Source of the DNA: Bacteriovoracaceae bacterium UBA3083
GTDB taxonomy: Bacteria > Bdellovibrionota > Bacteriovoracia > Bacteriovoracales > Bacteriovoracaceae
Direction: 5' to 3'
Length of the DNA: 64,000 nucleotides
NCBI GenBank assembly: GCA_002366565.1
Contig: DFBJ01000003.1
Span: 62,001 to 126,000 of the forward strand
A program made the translations under genes and the position numbers. Shown in pieces: positions 52,990 to 60,990 of this stretch. The first letter of the stretch is position 1. Every line of letters starts with the position of its first letter. The notes below the pieces were generated by a model that saw only the letters and a list, made by a program, of their open reading frames with translations, had not been told where the DNA came from and made no database searches.

Positions 52990-53767
52990 AATATTGGCGC
53001 TGATTCTAATCAGCGCCTTTTTTATTTCATGTGACTTTACTCCTAGGCTTCATAAGAAAATTTTAGGTGCCCAGGAGTATATACGTCTTCAAGAGTATCG
53101 AAAGGCTATCTCTCAATACGAACTAATACTTAAAGATAATCCACCAAAAGAAATTAAAGTTAAAATTTATTACCAACTTGGTGAGCTCTATTCTATTAAC
53201 CTTGGTGAAAATGCTAAGGCCATAAAATATTATAGAGAGATTAAAAAGTTTACTGACTCCCCTCTCTGGTTAGTGAAATCAGAAGAAAGAATTGGAGAAA
53301 TCTCTTTTACTTATTTAAAAGATTATAAGCTTAGTGAGAAGAGTTATAGGTTATTAGTTGATTTCACTCCTAGACTTGAAAAATTTGATTTCTATCAATT
53401 TAGATTGGCACAAAACTTTCTAAGAGCGAATGAATACGAGAAAGCATATAAAGAGTTTTTAAAAATCCAGTCGAGTTCAAATCATAAGTACTATGTTCAG
53501 TCTTATTATCAGTTAGGCCTTCTCAACTTCCAAAAGAAAAACTGGAAAGAAGCCGTAGATGATTGGAAAGAATATTTGAAGCGAGAAACAAAGAAAGAAA
53601 ATTTAGTTCAAACAAAATTTCTTATGGCTAATGCTTATGAGACAATGGAAGAATTGAAAAAGGCCTACAATCTTTACTACTCAATTTTAGGGGAATACCC
53701 AAATACCGAAGTATTGCAAAATAGGTTGAATTCTATTTTTCATAGAAGAGTCTCTAGGAAAAGATAA
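52967..53767 (+). CDS. TPR lipoprotein, BamD-like fold
   Basis: The 266-residue product has a signal peptide with a lipobox (FFISC, Cys22), then TPR repeats (about 36-75, 100-175, 178-245), with the pattern YRKAISQYELILKDNP, then AKAIKYYREI. BamD, of the outer-membrane assembly complex, is similar in length and layout, but no family-specific residues were identified. The start (ATG at 52967) is inside gyrA. Its signal-peptide codons contain a full intrinsic terminator. Confidence 0.7.
   Translation: MKQTQKVKILALILISAFFISCDFTPRLHKKILGAQEYIRLQEYRKAISQYELILKDNPPKEIKVKIYYQLGELYSINLGENAKAIKYYREIKKFTDSPLWLVKSEERIGEISFTYLKDYKLSEKSYRLLVDFTPRLEKFDFYQFRLAQNFLRANEYEKAYKEFLKIQSSSNHKYYVQSYYQLGLLNFQKKNWKEAVDDWKEYLKRETKKENLVQTKFLMANAYETMEELKKAYNLYYSILGEYPNTEVLQNRLNSIFHRRVSRKR
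52996..53027 (+). terminator. Intrinsic terminator of gyrA, inside the next gene's coding sequence
   Basis: GGCGCTGATT, loop CT, AATCAGCGCC (52996-53017) is a perfect 10-bp stem followed by TTTTTTATTT. It is 7 bp after the gyrA stop. In the lipoprotein frame it encodes part of the signal peptide: LALILISAFF. Confidence 0.85.
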
Positions 53768-53970
53768 TGCTAGATAAGAAATGGGTGCAAGTTACCGGAT
53801 TGGCGTTAAGTTTCCCATCAACAATTTTAGTTGCTGCATATGCAATGAAGGTATTAGTGGAAAAAGGCTACCTTGGTAAGACTACAGGGGTGTTGATTTT
53901 TCTGGCCATCATCTTCAATACAATATACTTGATGGTCTACTATGCTTTTAAAAACAAAAATAAATCTTAA
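53767..53970 (+). CDS. AtpZ-like small membrane protein
   Basis: The 67-residue product has two membrane helices (about 9-28 and 40-60) joined by a KGYLGKTTG-like loop. This matches the AtpZ (F0F1-associated, DUF) size and layout: G.....P, then a hairpin. Its role in ATP synthase assembly or ion channel function is inferred from position before the AtpI-like gene and atpB. It overlaps the upstream gene by 1 bp and the next by 29 bp. Confidence 0.65.
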   Translation: MLDKKWVQVTGLALSFPSTILVAAYAMKVLVEKGYLGKTTGVLIFLAIIFNTIYLMVYYAFKNKNKS

Positions 53971-54316
53971 AAAATTCTTTTTAATGTCGGTTCCAACGAC
54001 AATTTTTTTCCTTTTGTTCTCAAGAGGTTGGAATGATATTACTGGAATTTTAATTGTTTACGTTGCAACAGTCCTACACTTGGGAATGTTAGCAGAGGCA
54101 GTCTTTGAACTTGTAAAAAGTCAGGTATCTGATGGACATATTCATCATGTTAAAGATAAGATCATGTATTTATTCGCTGGAAAGTTAACGATTCTCATTT
54201 TAAGTCTAGTAATTAGTCGACAGATTATGGGAAATAGGATAATTATACCTGTGATAAATTACGTAATTCAAATATTTATATTAACTTTTAGTATTAGATC
54301 TAAAGGTCGAGAGTAA
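53942..54316 (+). CDS. AtpI-like ATP synthase accessory protein
   Basis: The 124-residue product has about four membrane helices and a short polar loop (HIHHVKDK, near 70-77). It is directly before atpB, the position of atpI, which aids c-ring assembly. Sequence similarity to AtpI is only general. The start overlaps the previous gene by 29 bp; a later Met (MSVPTTIF) is possible. Confidence 0.6.
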   Translation: MLLKTKINLKKFFLMSVPTTIFFLLFSRGWNDITGILIVYVATVLHLGMLAEAVFELVKSQVSDGHIHHVKDKIMYLFAGKLTILILSLVISRQIMGNRIIIPVINYVIQIFILTFSIRSKGRE

Positions 54317-54318
54317 AC

Positions 54319-55110
54319 ATGAAAAATATTTTAGCGCTTTTAACACTTTTAACTTCTTCAAACGCATTAGCTGCAGGTGGTTTCACTTGGATAGGTGCTG
54401 CTCAAGAAGCTCTTCATACTCACTATCCGTGGCATGTAGTAACTTTCGTATTAATCGGAATTTTACTAACAGCTGTAGGGTTAATTTACAGAATGAAGCT
54501 TTCTTCTATTTCTAATCCTGTAATTCCTGACAAAGGATTTACTTTTAGAAACCTAGTAGAGGCTTACGGTAAATTTATTTACACTCAGTGTAACGCTGTT
54601 CTTGGTGAGAAAGATGCTCCAGTTTATTTCAAATTTGTAGCAACAACTTTTATTTTAATCTTTGCATCAAACTTGATTGGTCTTATCCCAGGTTTCTTAC
54701 CTCCGACTGAGCACCTTTCAACAACTATGGCACTTGGATGTTTCTCATTTATTTACTTCAATGCAAAAGGCTGTAAAGAATTAGGAACAATTAACTATCT
54801 TAAGCATTTCGCTGGACCACTTTGGTATATGGCCGTGCTTATTTTTCCAATTGAAATACTTTCAACTTGTATTCGTCCAGTTTCTTTAGCGCTTCGTCTA
54901 AACGGAAACATGATGGGTGACCACAAAGTTTTAACAACATTCTTAAATCTTGAAGTAATGGGATTTAATATTGCTTGGCTATTTGGAGCAGTACCATTCT
55001 ACCTTCTTGGTTTATTAGTATGTTTTATCCAAGCTTATGTTTTTACAATGTTATCAATGGTTTATATTAGTTTAGCGACTGCTCATCACGATCATGCTGA
55101 GCACCACTAA
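54319..55110 (+). CDS. atpB: ATP synthase a subunit
   Basis: The 263-residue product has five or six membrane helices. The C-terminal part has LALRLNGNMMGDHKVL (about 193-208), containing the conserved stator Arg, and a VCFIQAYVFTMLSMVYIS helix (about 234-251). It forms the half-channels against the c-ring. An N-terminal signal-like stretch is present. It is 61 bp before the atpE start. Confidence 0.95.
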   Translation: MKNILALLTLLTSSNALAAGGFTWIGAAQEALHTHYPWHVVTFVLIGILLTAVGLIYRMKLSSISNPVIPDKGFTFRNLVEAYGKFIYTQCNAVLGEKDAPVYFKFVATTFILIFASNLIGLIPGFLPPTEHLSTTMALGCFSFIYFNAKGCKELGTINYLKHFAGPLWYMAVLIFPIEILSTCIRPVSLALRLNGNMMGDHKVLTTFLNLEVMGFNIAWLFGAVPFYLLGLLVCFIQAYVFTMLSMVYISLATAHHDHAEHH

Positions 55111-55171
55111 GAGAATATAGACTTATAATTTTTTCCTCGGTAGAGAGATGCCGAGTTTTTTGGAGTTCAAA

Positions 55172-55471
55172 ATGAGAAATATCGTTTTAGGTTTCGCAGT
55201 AGCAGTACCTCTTTTATTCACTTGGCAAGCATTTGGTGCTGAAGGTGGAATGGACACTCAATCTGTTAAGTACTTAGCTTACTTCTTCGCAATGGCAATC
55301 GCTGCTTTTGGTGGAACAGCTGCTCAATCAAATGCTGCTTCTGTAGCTCTAGAAGGTATCGCAAGAAACCCATCTGCTGCTGACAAGATTCAAACACCAA
55401 TGATTCTTGCTCTTGCACTAATGGAATCACTTGTTATCTTTACTCTTATCTCAGTTTTCCTAGTAGGATAA
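55172..55471 (+). CDS. atpE: ATP synthase c subunit
   Basis: The start is placed at the ATG at 55172 (MRNIVLGFAV), with GGAG before it. An in-frame ATG at 55148 adds 8 unrelated residues. The 99-residue product has an extra N-terminal segment (1-24, signal-like, ending FGA), then the two-helix hairpin. Helix 1 has AQSNAASVAL with Gln52; the loop is ARNP; helix 2 has the ion-binding ALMES with Glu85 and Ser86. It forms the rotor ring. Confidence 0.95.
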   Translation: MRNIVLGFAVAVPLLFTWQAFGAEGGMDTQSVKYLAYFFAMAIAAFGGTAAQSNAASVALEGIARNPSAADKIQTPMILALALMESLVIFTLISVFLVG

Positions 55472-55500
55472 TTAAGATAGTTTAAAACAAGATCTTAATG

Positions 55501-55530
55501 AGGCCACTCTTCGGAGTGGCCTTTTTATTT
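55501..55530 (+). terminator. Terminator after atpE with UUCG tetraloop
   Basis: AGGCCACTC, loop TTCG, GAGTGGCCT form a perfect 9-bp stem closed by C(UUCG)G, one of the most stable RNA tetraloops, followed by TTTTATTTTT. It lies 30 bp after atpE and just before the end of the convergent gene at 55531. Confidence 0.9.
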
Positions 55531-55899
55531 TTAAATCATTTCAATATCTTTTTCTATTTGCTCTAACTTTCTATAGATTGATTCCGAAGACTTTTGGTAA
55601 CTAAGGGAATCAATATCTTTCTTAATTTTACGTAAATCTCTTTCAACCTGATCAGCAATAATACTGATTATTCTTCCCTCATTCTTATCTATATCCAACG
55701 GAATTAAAGCTAGGGTACGTTCGAGCTTAGTAGTTAGTCTTGCAACTTCAGACTCTAAGTGTCCTGCTTCACCTGCGATGACTTTTCCGTGCATAATCTC
55801 ATTATTTATAAGTGACTCAGACTCATGAGGACTTCTGGAAAAGCTGTTAGTACTTGAAATTATAGCTAAAAGTAAAACAGATAGTTTTAGTGTTTTCAT
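55531..55899 (-). CDS. Small exported protein of unknown function
   Basis: The start is set at the ATG at 55899 (MKTLKLSVLLLAIISSTNSF), preceded by GGAGAAGG; an in-frame TTG at 55914 would put that site inside the gene. The 122-residue product has a signal peptide and then a helical, charged coiled-coil body (about 45-122). No family was recognised. It stands alone behind the atpE terminator. Confidence 0.65.
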   Translation of the reverse strand: MKTLKLSVLLLAIISSTNSFSRSPHESESLINNEIMHGKVIAGEAGHLESEVARLTTKLERTLALIPLDIDKNEGRIISIIADQVERDLRKIKKDIDSLSYQKSSESIYRKLEQIEKDIEMI

Positions 55900-55933
55900 A
55901 TCCTTCTCCGACAAGATTTATAGAACTATGATA

Positions 55934-55949
55934 TGCCCCTATAGGTCCA
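55934..55949. repeat. 16-bp repeat family, intergenic copy before ribD
   Basis: TGCCCCTATAGGTCCA, two or three bases from the mnmE C-type units, in the 201-bp gap between the divergent small exported gene and ribD. The rest of this gap shows no FMN-riboswitch-like conserved core. Confidence 0.55.
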
Positions 55950-56100
55950 AGGAGGGGATTTTTGAAACATTTTCAAAAGGTGTTAGGAAAATAAACAATA
56001 ATGGGTTTATAGATGAAATATTAGTTATTTATAAATGTTTTGTTCTATGAAAAAAAGACATAACTATCTGAAAGCTATAGATTTTATGTTATAAGCACGC

Positions 56101-57237
56101 ATGGATATAAAGATAGATGAACAATATATAAAGATGTGTTTTAGCCTAGCTAGAATGAGCGTTGGTCAGGTCTCACCTAACCCATTGGTTGGCGCAGTAG
56201 TTGTTCAGGATAATATTATTATCGGTAAAGGAAAGCATGAGTTCTATGGTGGTCCACACGCAGAGCCTAATGCTATTTTAAACGCCACAGAATCTGTAGA
56301 AGGGGCAACACTCTATTGTAATCTAGAACCGTGTTGTCATACAAATAAGCAAACACCTCCGTGCACTAACCTAATAATTGAAAGTAAAATTAAAAGAGTT
56401 GTTATTTCTAATTTAGACCCAAACCCTGAAGTCGCAGGTAAAGGTGTTAAGAAGTTAAGAGAAGCAGGTATAGCTGTAACAATTGGTATTCTTGAAGAAG
56501 AAGGCTTTGAGCTAAACGAAGTTTTCTTTAAGTATATTCAAACAAAGAAACCATTCGTGCATATTAAGCTCGCGCAGACTCTTGATGGAAAAATAGCAAC
56601 AAGTTCTGGTGACTCAAAATGGATTAGTAATGACTCTGCTAGAGAGAGAGTTCACGTTTGGCGCCAGAGATATGATGCCGTATTAGTTGGTAGAAATACT
56701 TTAGAAAAAGATGATCCAACACTTAATATTAGAATGGGTGTAGATTCAAAAGGAAAGACTCCTTATAGAATTGTTTTAGGCTCTATCCATAAAATGGAAA
56801 CTAGCTACAAATTATTTCAAGACGAAAACTCAAATAAGACAATTATAGTTACTAGTTCAGAATCATACTCATCTTGTAATCAAGAATCGCTAGATATATT
56901 TGAAACAAATAGAGTGAAAATTTTAGTAGTAGAAAAAACTGGGAATTCATTTGATCATGCAGATGTTCTTTTGAAACTTGGTTCTCTAAAGATTACGTCA
57001 ATCTTAGTTGAAGGTGGTCAGAGTGTGATCACATCTTTTTTAGATCAAAAACAATTCGATAGATTAAGCCTATTTATTTGCCCAAAAATTATAGGGAATG
57101 GAATTTCTTACTATAAGAATGACTCTAACCTATTGATGAAAGATGCAATTGAGTTTTCTAATTCGAAGATTGAAAACTTAGATGGGCAAATTATTTATCA
57201 TGCATACTCTGGGGGCCAATCATGTTTACAGGATTAG
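56101..57237 (+). CDS. ribD: Bifunctional riboflavin deaminase/reductase
   Basis: The 378-residue product has a zinc deaminase domain (1-145) with PNPLVGAVVV, the HAE motif (His53-Glu55) and a PCCH..TPPC cluster (77-88). The reductase domain (from about 150) starts KPFVHIKLAQTLDGKIAT and has ILVEGGQSVITSFL near 301-314. It performs the second and third steps of riboflavin synthesis from GTP. No strong ribosome site is visible. It overlaps ribE by 16 bp. Confidence 0.95.
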   Translation: MDIKIDEQYIKMCFSLARMSVGQVSPNPLVGAVVVQDNIIIGKGKHEFYGGPHAEPNAILNATESVEGATLYCNLEPCCHTNKQTPPCTNLIIESKIKRVVISNLDPNPEVAGKGVKKLREAGIAVTIGILEEEGFELNEVFFKYIQTKKPFVHIKLAQTLDGKIATSSGDSKWISNDSARERVHVWRQRYDAVLVGRNTLEKDDPTLNIRMGVDSKGKTPYRIVLGSIHKMETSYKLFQDENSNKTIIVTSSESYSSCNQESLDIFETNRVKILVVEKTGNSFDHADVLLKLGSLKITSILVEGGQSVITSFLDQKQFDRLSLFICPKIIGNGISYYKNDSNLLMKDAIEFSNSKIENLDGQIIYHAYSGGQSCLQD

Positions 57238-57878
57238 TAAAAGAAATTGGAACAGTTAAATCAATAAATGGAAACCAAGAAGGTAAAGAGTTAGTTATTT
57301 ACTCTAAGAGCTTAATCAAAGATATTGAAATTGATGATTCTGTTGCTATCAATGGTGCCTGTCAGACAGCTGTTAGAGTTGCTGATGATCATTTTGTAGT
57401 ACAAACAATTCACACAAGTCTTGAAAAGACTACACTTGGTAATCTTAAAGTTGGTGAAGAAGTTAATTTAGAATTAGCTCTACAATTGAGCGACAGACTT
57501 GGCGGTCACTTAGTCCAAGGTCATGTAAATGCTATGGCAAGTATTGTTGATATTCAAAATAAAGGTAAGAATTATCTATTAAAGTCAAAAATAGATAGAG
57601 ATCAGATGAAGTATATTGTGAAAGAAGGCTCAATTACTATTGAGGGGATTTCACTTACTGTTGCTGATTTAGATAGAGAACAAAATACATTTACTGTCTC
57701 AATTATCCCTCATACTTGGATGAATACCATCCTTAGGAATAGAAGAGTTGGTTCAATTATAAATATAGAAGTTGATATCCTAGGCAAGTATGTTGAAAAC
57801 TTGCTTTTTTATAAGGGAAGTCATAAAACGTCAGAATCACAAATGAGTGAAGAGTGGCTTAGGTCGAAAGGTTTTTAA
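57222..57878 (+). CDS. ribE: Riboflavin synthase alpha chain
   Basis: The 218-residue product has the two homologous lumazine-binding barrels: MFTGLVKEIGTV opens repeat 1, and GGHLVQGHVNAMASIVDI marks repeat 2 (about 88-105). SLTVADLD and SIIPHTWMNT are typical of the C-terminal repeat. It converts two molecules of lumazine to riboflavin. Its stop abuts the ribBA start. Confidence 0.95.
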   Translation: MFTGLVKEIGTVKSINGNQEGKELVIYSKSLIKDIEIDDSVAINGACQTAVRVADDHFVVQTIHTSLEKTTLGNLKVGEEVNLELALQLSDRLGGHLVQGHVNAMASIVDIQNKGKNYLLKSKIDRDQMKYIVKEGSITIEGISLTVADLDREQNTFTVSIIPHTWMNTILRNRRVGSIINIEVDILGKYVENLLFYKGSHKTSESQMSEEWLRSKGF

Positions 57879-59081
57879 ATGTTTGATAGTATTGAAAGCG
57901 CCATTGAAGATATTAAACTCGGAAAAATCATCATCGTAATAGATGACGAAGATAGAGAGAACGAGGGTGATTTTATTATGGCCGCAGATAAGGTTACGCC
58001 AGAAGCAATTAACTTTATGGCAACTTATGGCCGTGGTTTGATTTGTACCCCTATAACAAAAGATAGAGCAGACGAACTTGAATTAGATATAATGGTTAAA
58101 TCAAGTGGTTGCGTTAATAATACTGCTTTTACTGTCTCTATAGATTTAGATAATGGTGGAACTGGAATATCTTGTGAAGACAGGTCATTAACAACACTAG
58201 CACTTACTGAAAATTCAACAAAAGCTGCAGACTTTGTTAAGCCAGGACATATCTTTCCATTAATCGCTAGAGATGGCGGTGTATTAGTACGAAATGGTCA
58301 TACAGAAGCAGCTGTAGACTTTGCTCGATTAGCTGGATGTCATCCGTCAGGAGTAATTTGTGAAATCATGAATGAAGATGGAACAATGGCAAGAACAGGA
58401 GATCTTAAAAAAGTTGCTGATAAGCATGGACTTAAATTTGTAACAATTAAAGATCTTGTAAACTATAGAAAAAATTTAGAAAAAAAAAATGCAATAATGA
58501 CATCTGAAATTGATTTTCCAAATAAGTTTGGAAACTTCAAGTTGAGAATGTATGAAGTTGAAAATACTAATGAACACCATGTAGCAATTGTTAAAGGTGA
58601 AATCTCTAATGACTCACCTACTCTCGTTAGAATTCATTCAGAGTGCTTTACAGGAGATATCTTTGGATCTCTTAGATGTGATTGTGGTGATCAATTAAAC
58701 AATTCGATGAAGTTAATTGAAGAAGCAGGATCTGGTGTGATCCTTTATATGCGTCAAGAAGGTCGTGGAATTGGTTTACCGAATAAAATAAAAGCTTACG
58801 CTCTCCAGGACCAAGGCTTGGATACTGTTGATGCAAATAGAGCTCTAGGCTTTGGTGATGACTTAAGAACGTATGATGTTGCAATTTCAATGTTAAAAGA
58901 TATTGGTGTTAATAAAGTACAACTTTTAACAAATAATCCGCTTAAAGTATCTTCACTTATGGATGCTAACTTTGAAATAGTGAATAGACACCCTATTGAA
59001 ATATTAGCTAATGATACAAATATTGATTACTTAAGAACAAAGAAAAATAGAATGAATCATTTACTTGATTCTATAAATTAG
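57879..59081 (+). CDS. ribBA: DHBP synthase/GTP cyclohydrolase II fusion
   Basis: The 400-residue fusion has the RibB domain (1-200) with DDEDRENEGDFIMAAD (23-38) and RDGGVLVRNGHTEAAVD (about 130-146), and a RibA domain (about 205-400) with the Zn ligands in HSECFTGDIFGSLRCDCGDQL, split as C..C.C, and RQEGRGIGL. It makes dihydroxybutanone phosphate and the pyrimidine precursor. It is 9 bp before ribH. Confidence 0.96.
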   Translation: MFDSIESAIEDIKLGKIIIVIDDEDRENEGDFIMAADKVTPEAINFMATYGRGLICTPITKDRADELELDIMVKSSGCVNNTAFTVSIDLDNGGTGISCEDRSLTTLALTENSTKAADFVKPGHIFPLIARDGGVLVRNGHTEAAVDFARLAGCHPSGVICEIMNEDGTMARTGDLKKVADKHGLKFVTIKDLVNYRKNLEKKNAIMTSEIDFPNKFGNFKLRMYEVENTNEHHVAIVKGEISNDSPTLVRIHSECFTGDIFGSLRCDCGDQLNNSMKLIEEAGSGVILYMRQEGRGIGLPNKIKAYALQDQGLDTVDANRALGFGDDLRTYDVAISMLKDIGVNKVQLLTNNPLKVSSLMDANFEIVNRHPIEILANDTNIDYLRTKKNRMNHLLDSIN

Positions 59082-59090
59082 GAGACATCT

Positions 59091-59558
59091 ATGGCCAATT
59101 TAATTGAGGGAAACCTATCGGCTGAAGGAAAAAAGTTTGCAATTATTTCTGCAAGATTTAATGAGTTTATTACTGGTAAGCTAGTTAATGGAGCTGTGGA
59201 TTGCCTTAAGAGACATCAAGCTTCAGAGAATGATATTGATGTTGCTTGGGTTCCAGGAGCTTTTGAAATTAGTCTAATGGCCCAAAAACTTGCTAAAACA
59301 AATAAATATGACGCTGTAATTTGTCTTGGAGCTGTAATTAGAGGAACTACTCCTCACTTTGATTACGTTTGTTCTGAAGTAGCAAAAGGTGTATCAAAAA
59401 TATCTTTAGACACAGAAGTACCTGTGATTTTTGGTGTAATCACTACAGATACAATAGAGCAAGCAATTGAAAGAGCTGGAACAAAAGCTGGTAATAAAGG
59501 TTGGGATGCTGCAATGTCTGGAATTGAAATGGCCAGCCTAATGAGCCAATTCAACTAA
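59091..59558 (+). CDS. ribH: 6,7-dimethyl-8-ribityllumazine synthase
   Basis: The 155-residue product has the family motifs: SARFNEFIT (20-28), WVPGAFEI (near 54-61), LGAVIRGTTPHFDYVCSEV (near 81-99, with the catalytic His) and NKGWDAA. It condenses the RibA and RibB products. The final base overlaps the M24-like gene. Confidence 0.95.
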   Translation: MANLIEGNLSAEGKKFAIISARFNEFITGKLVNGAVDCLKRHQASENDIDVAWVPGAFEISLMAQKLAKTNKYDAVICLGAVIRGTTPHFDYVCSEVAKGVSKISLDTEVPVIFGVITTDTIEQAIERAGTKAGNKGWDAAMSGIEMASLMSQFN

Positions 59559-60223
59559 TGAATAAAGATTCTAAAATAGAAGGTGTTGGCTCTTCATTTA
59601 ATGAAGAGCTATTCCTAAAGTGTAGATCAAAGACTATAGAGGCCGTAAAGCTTATAGCCTCTAAAATCAAACCTGGCATGACAGAGCTTGATGGCCATAA
59701 AATAATAGACCAAACACTAGATGAACTTGAATGTGAAAAGAAGTGGCATCCTAGTAAGTTCAGAATTGGTAAAAATACACTAAAATCTTTCAAAGAAAAA
59801 TCAGATCTCACAATTACCTTAAAAGAAGACGACATATTCTTTATCGATATAGGACCTGTTTTCTATAATCATGAAGGAGATTATGGAGAAACTTTTGTTG
59901 TGGGTAACTCAGAAAAATATTTAAAAATTAAAGAAGCTAGTGAAGAAATATTTAGAGTGGCTTCAATTGCAGCAGAGAAAGATAAACTTAGCGGTGCTGA
60001 TTTATATGACTTTACTGAAAGTTATACTCATAAGTTAGGTTATAAATTTAATGAAGAAATGAAAGGCCATAGACTTGGTGACTTCCCACATGCAATCTTC
60101 ACAAGATCAAATCTTGCAGATACTGATATTATTCCACAAGGTAACCTATGGGTACTAGAGGTTTTAATATCTCACCCTACTGAAGAATTTGGTGCCTTCT
60201 TCGAAGACCTAATTAAAATCTAA
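59558..60223 (+). CDS. M24 (Xaa-Pro/methionyl aminopeptidase-like) family protein
   Basis: The 221-residue product has a pita-bread fold pattern. The expected five metal ligands are Asp in FFIDIGP (about 94), Asp in GDYGET (about 105), His in GDFPHAIF (about 175), Glu in VLEVLI (about 196) and Glu in FFEDLI (about 216). No N-terminal creatinase domain is present. Cobalt/manganese-type peptidases of this family remove N-terminal residues, but members also have non-peptidase roles. It shares a transcript with the rib operon. It overlaps the convergent methyltransferase gene by 4 bp. Confidence 0.78.
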   Translation: MNKDSKIEGVGSSFNEELFLKCRSKTIEAVKLIASKIKPGMTELDGHKIIDQTLDELECEKKWHPSKFRIGKNTLKSFKEKSDLTITLKEDDIFFIDIGPVFYNHEGDYGETFVVGNSEKYLKIKEASEEIFRVASIAAEKDKLSGADLYDFTESYTHKLGYKFNEEMKGHRLGDFPHAIFTRSNLADTDIIPQGNLWVLEVLISHPTEEFGAFFEDLIKI

Positions 60224-60990
60224 AGAGAAAATTGATAGAGAACTATTGAGCTTGAGCATGCAGCATTTAAATGCGCAACTTCATCGTCTATAGGTATTCT
60301 AATAATGTCATTACTATTCTCTAGAATATTACTCTCTATACCATGACCTTCACTTCCAATAATTACACATGCTTTGTTTGAAAACTTATATGAAGGAAGA
60401 TCAATTGCACCACTTTGATTTGCAGTACTAATAATTCTAAAACCCTTTTCTTTTAATAAAGTAAGGTCATGATTTAGGTTTTCACTTTTATAAACTTGAA
60501 CCTTAAATATATTTCCCATTGAAACTCTTATACATCTTCTCGCATAGGGAGAGCATGTTTTAGAATCTATGATGATAGAGTTAATATTAAAGGCCGCACT
60601 ATTTCTAATTATAGTTCCTATGTTTTCAGGAGATGTAAGTCCATTAAGAATTAGGACTTTATCCTCAAGATCATCTATCGAAATATACTTAGGTCTTTTG
60701 GCCAAAACCATCACTCCGTGGTGAAGTTTATGTCCAACGATTTGTTCCATAATATCTTTAGAAGCAGTAAAGATAGGGGCATTCTTTTCTGCAAGTATAT
60801 CTGAATACTTTTCAATAAACTCTTTATGAGCAAACACTTTTAATATTTCAGTTTTAGAGTTTAGAAGTTTCTTTACGACTTTCTCAGATTCTACAATGAT
60901 TTGATCTTGAAGATTCAAAGATTTATCTTTTAAAGAAAGAAATTCTTTAATTGATGGATCACTTATTTCATTCACTTCATTAATAATCAC
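60220..60990 (-). CDS. SpoU/TrmH-family RNA 2'-O-methyltransferase
   Basis: The 256-residue product has an N-terminal substrate-binding part (1-100) and a SPOUT domain. Motif 1 is SPENIGTIIRNSAAF (about 116-130), motif 2 IIGSEGHGI (about 204-212), and motif 3 IPIDDEVAHLNAACSSSIVL (about 226-245). Motif 3 normally reads SLNVS; here it is HLNAA. The target (23S rRNA or tRNA) cannot be fixed from sequence. It overlaps uvrA by 4 bp. Confidence 0.85.
   Translation of the reverse strand: MIINEVNEISDPSIKEFLSLKDKSLNLQDQIIVESEKVVKKLLNSKTEILKVFAHKEFIEKYSDILAEKNAPIFTASKDIMEQIVGHKLHHGVMVLAKRPKYISIDDLEDKVLILNGLTSPENIGTIIRNSAAFNINSIIIDSKTCSPYARRCIRVSMGNIFKVQVYKSENLNHDLTLLKEKGFRIISTANQSGAIDLPSYKFSNKACVIIGSEGHGIESNILENSNDIIRIPIDDEVAHLNAACSSSIVLYQFSL

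Noticed and set aside
55915..56100. Possible FMN riboswitch before ribD
   Set aside because: The gap has none of the conserved FMN-element cores (AGGG..., GGCGGT-like), and it is too short for a clear six-helix fold.
59858..59880. ATATAGGACCTG in the M24 gene as a repeat copy
   Set aside because: It encodes the conserved FFIDIGP metal-site motif, so the match is coincidental.
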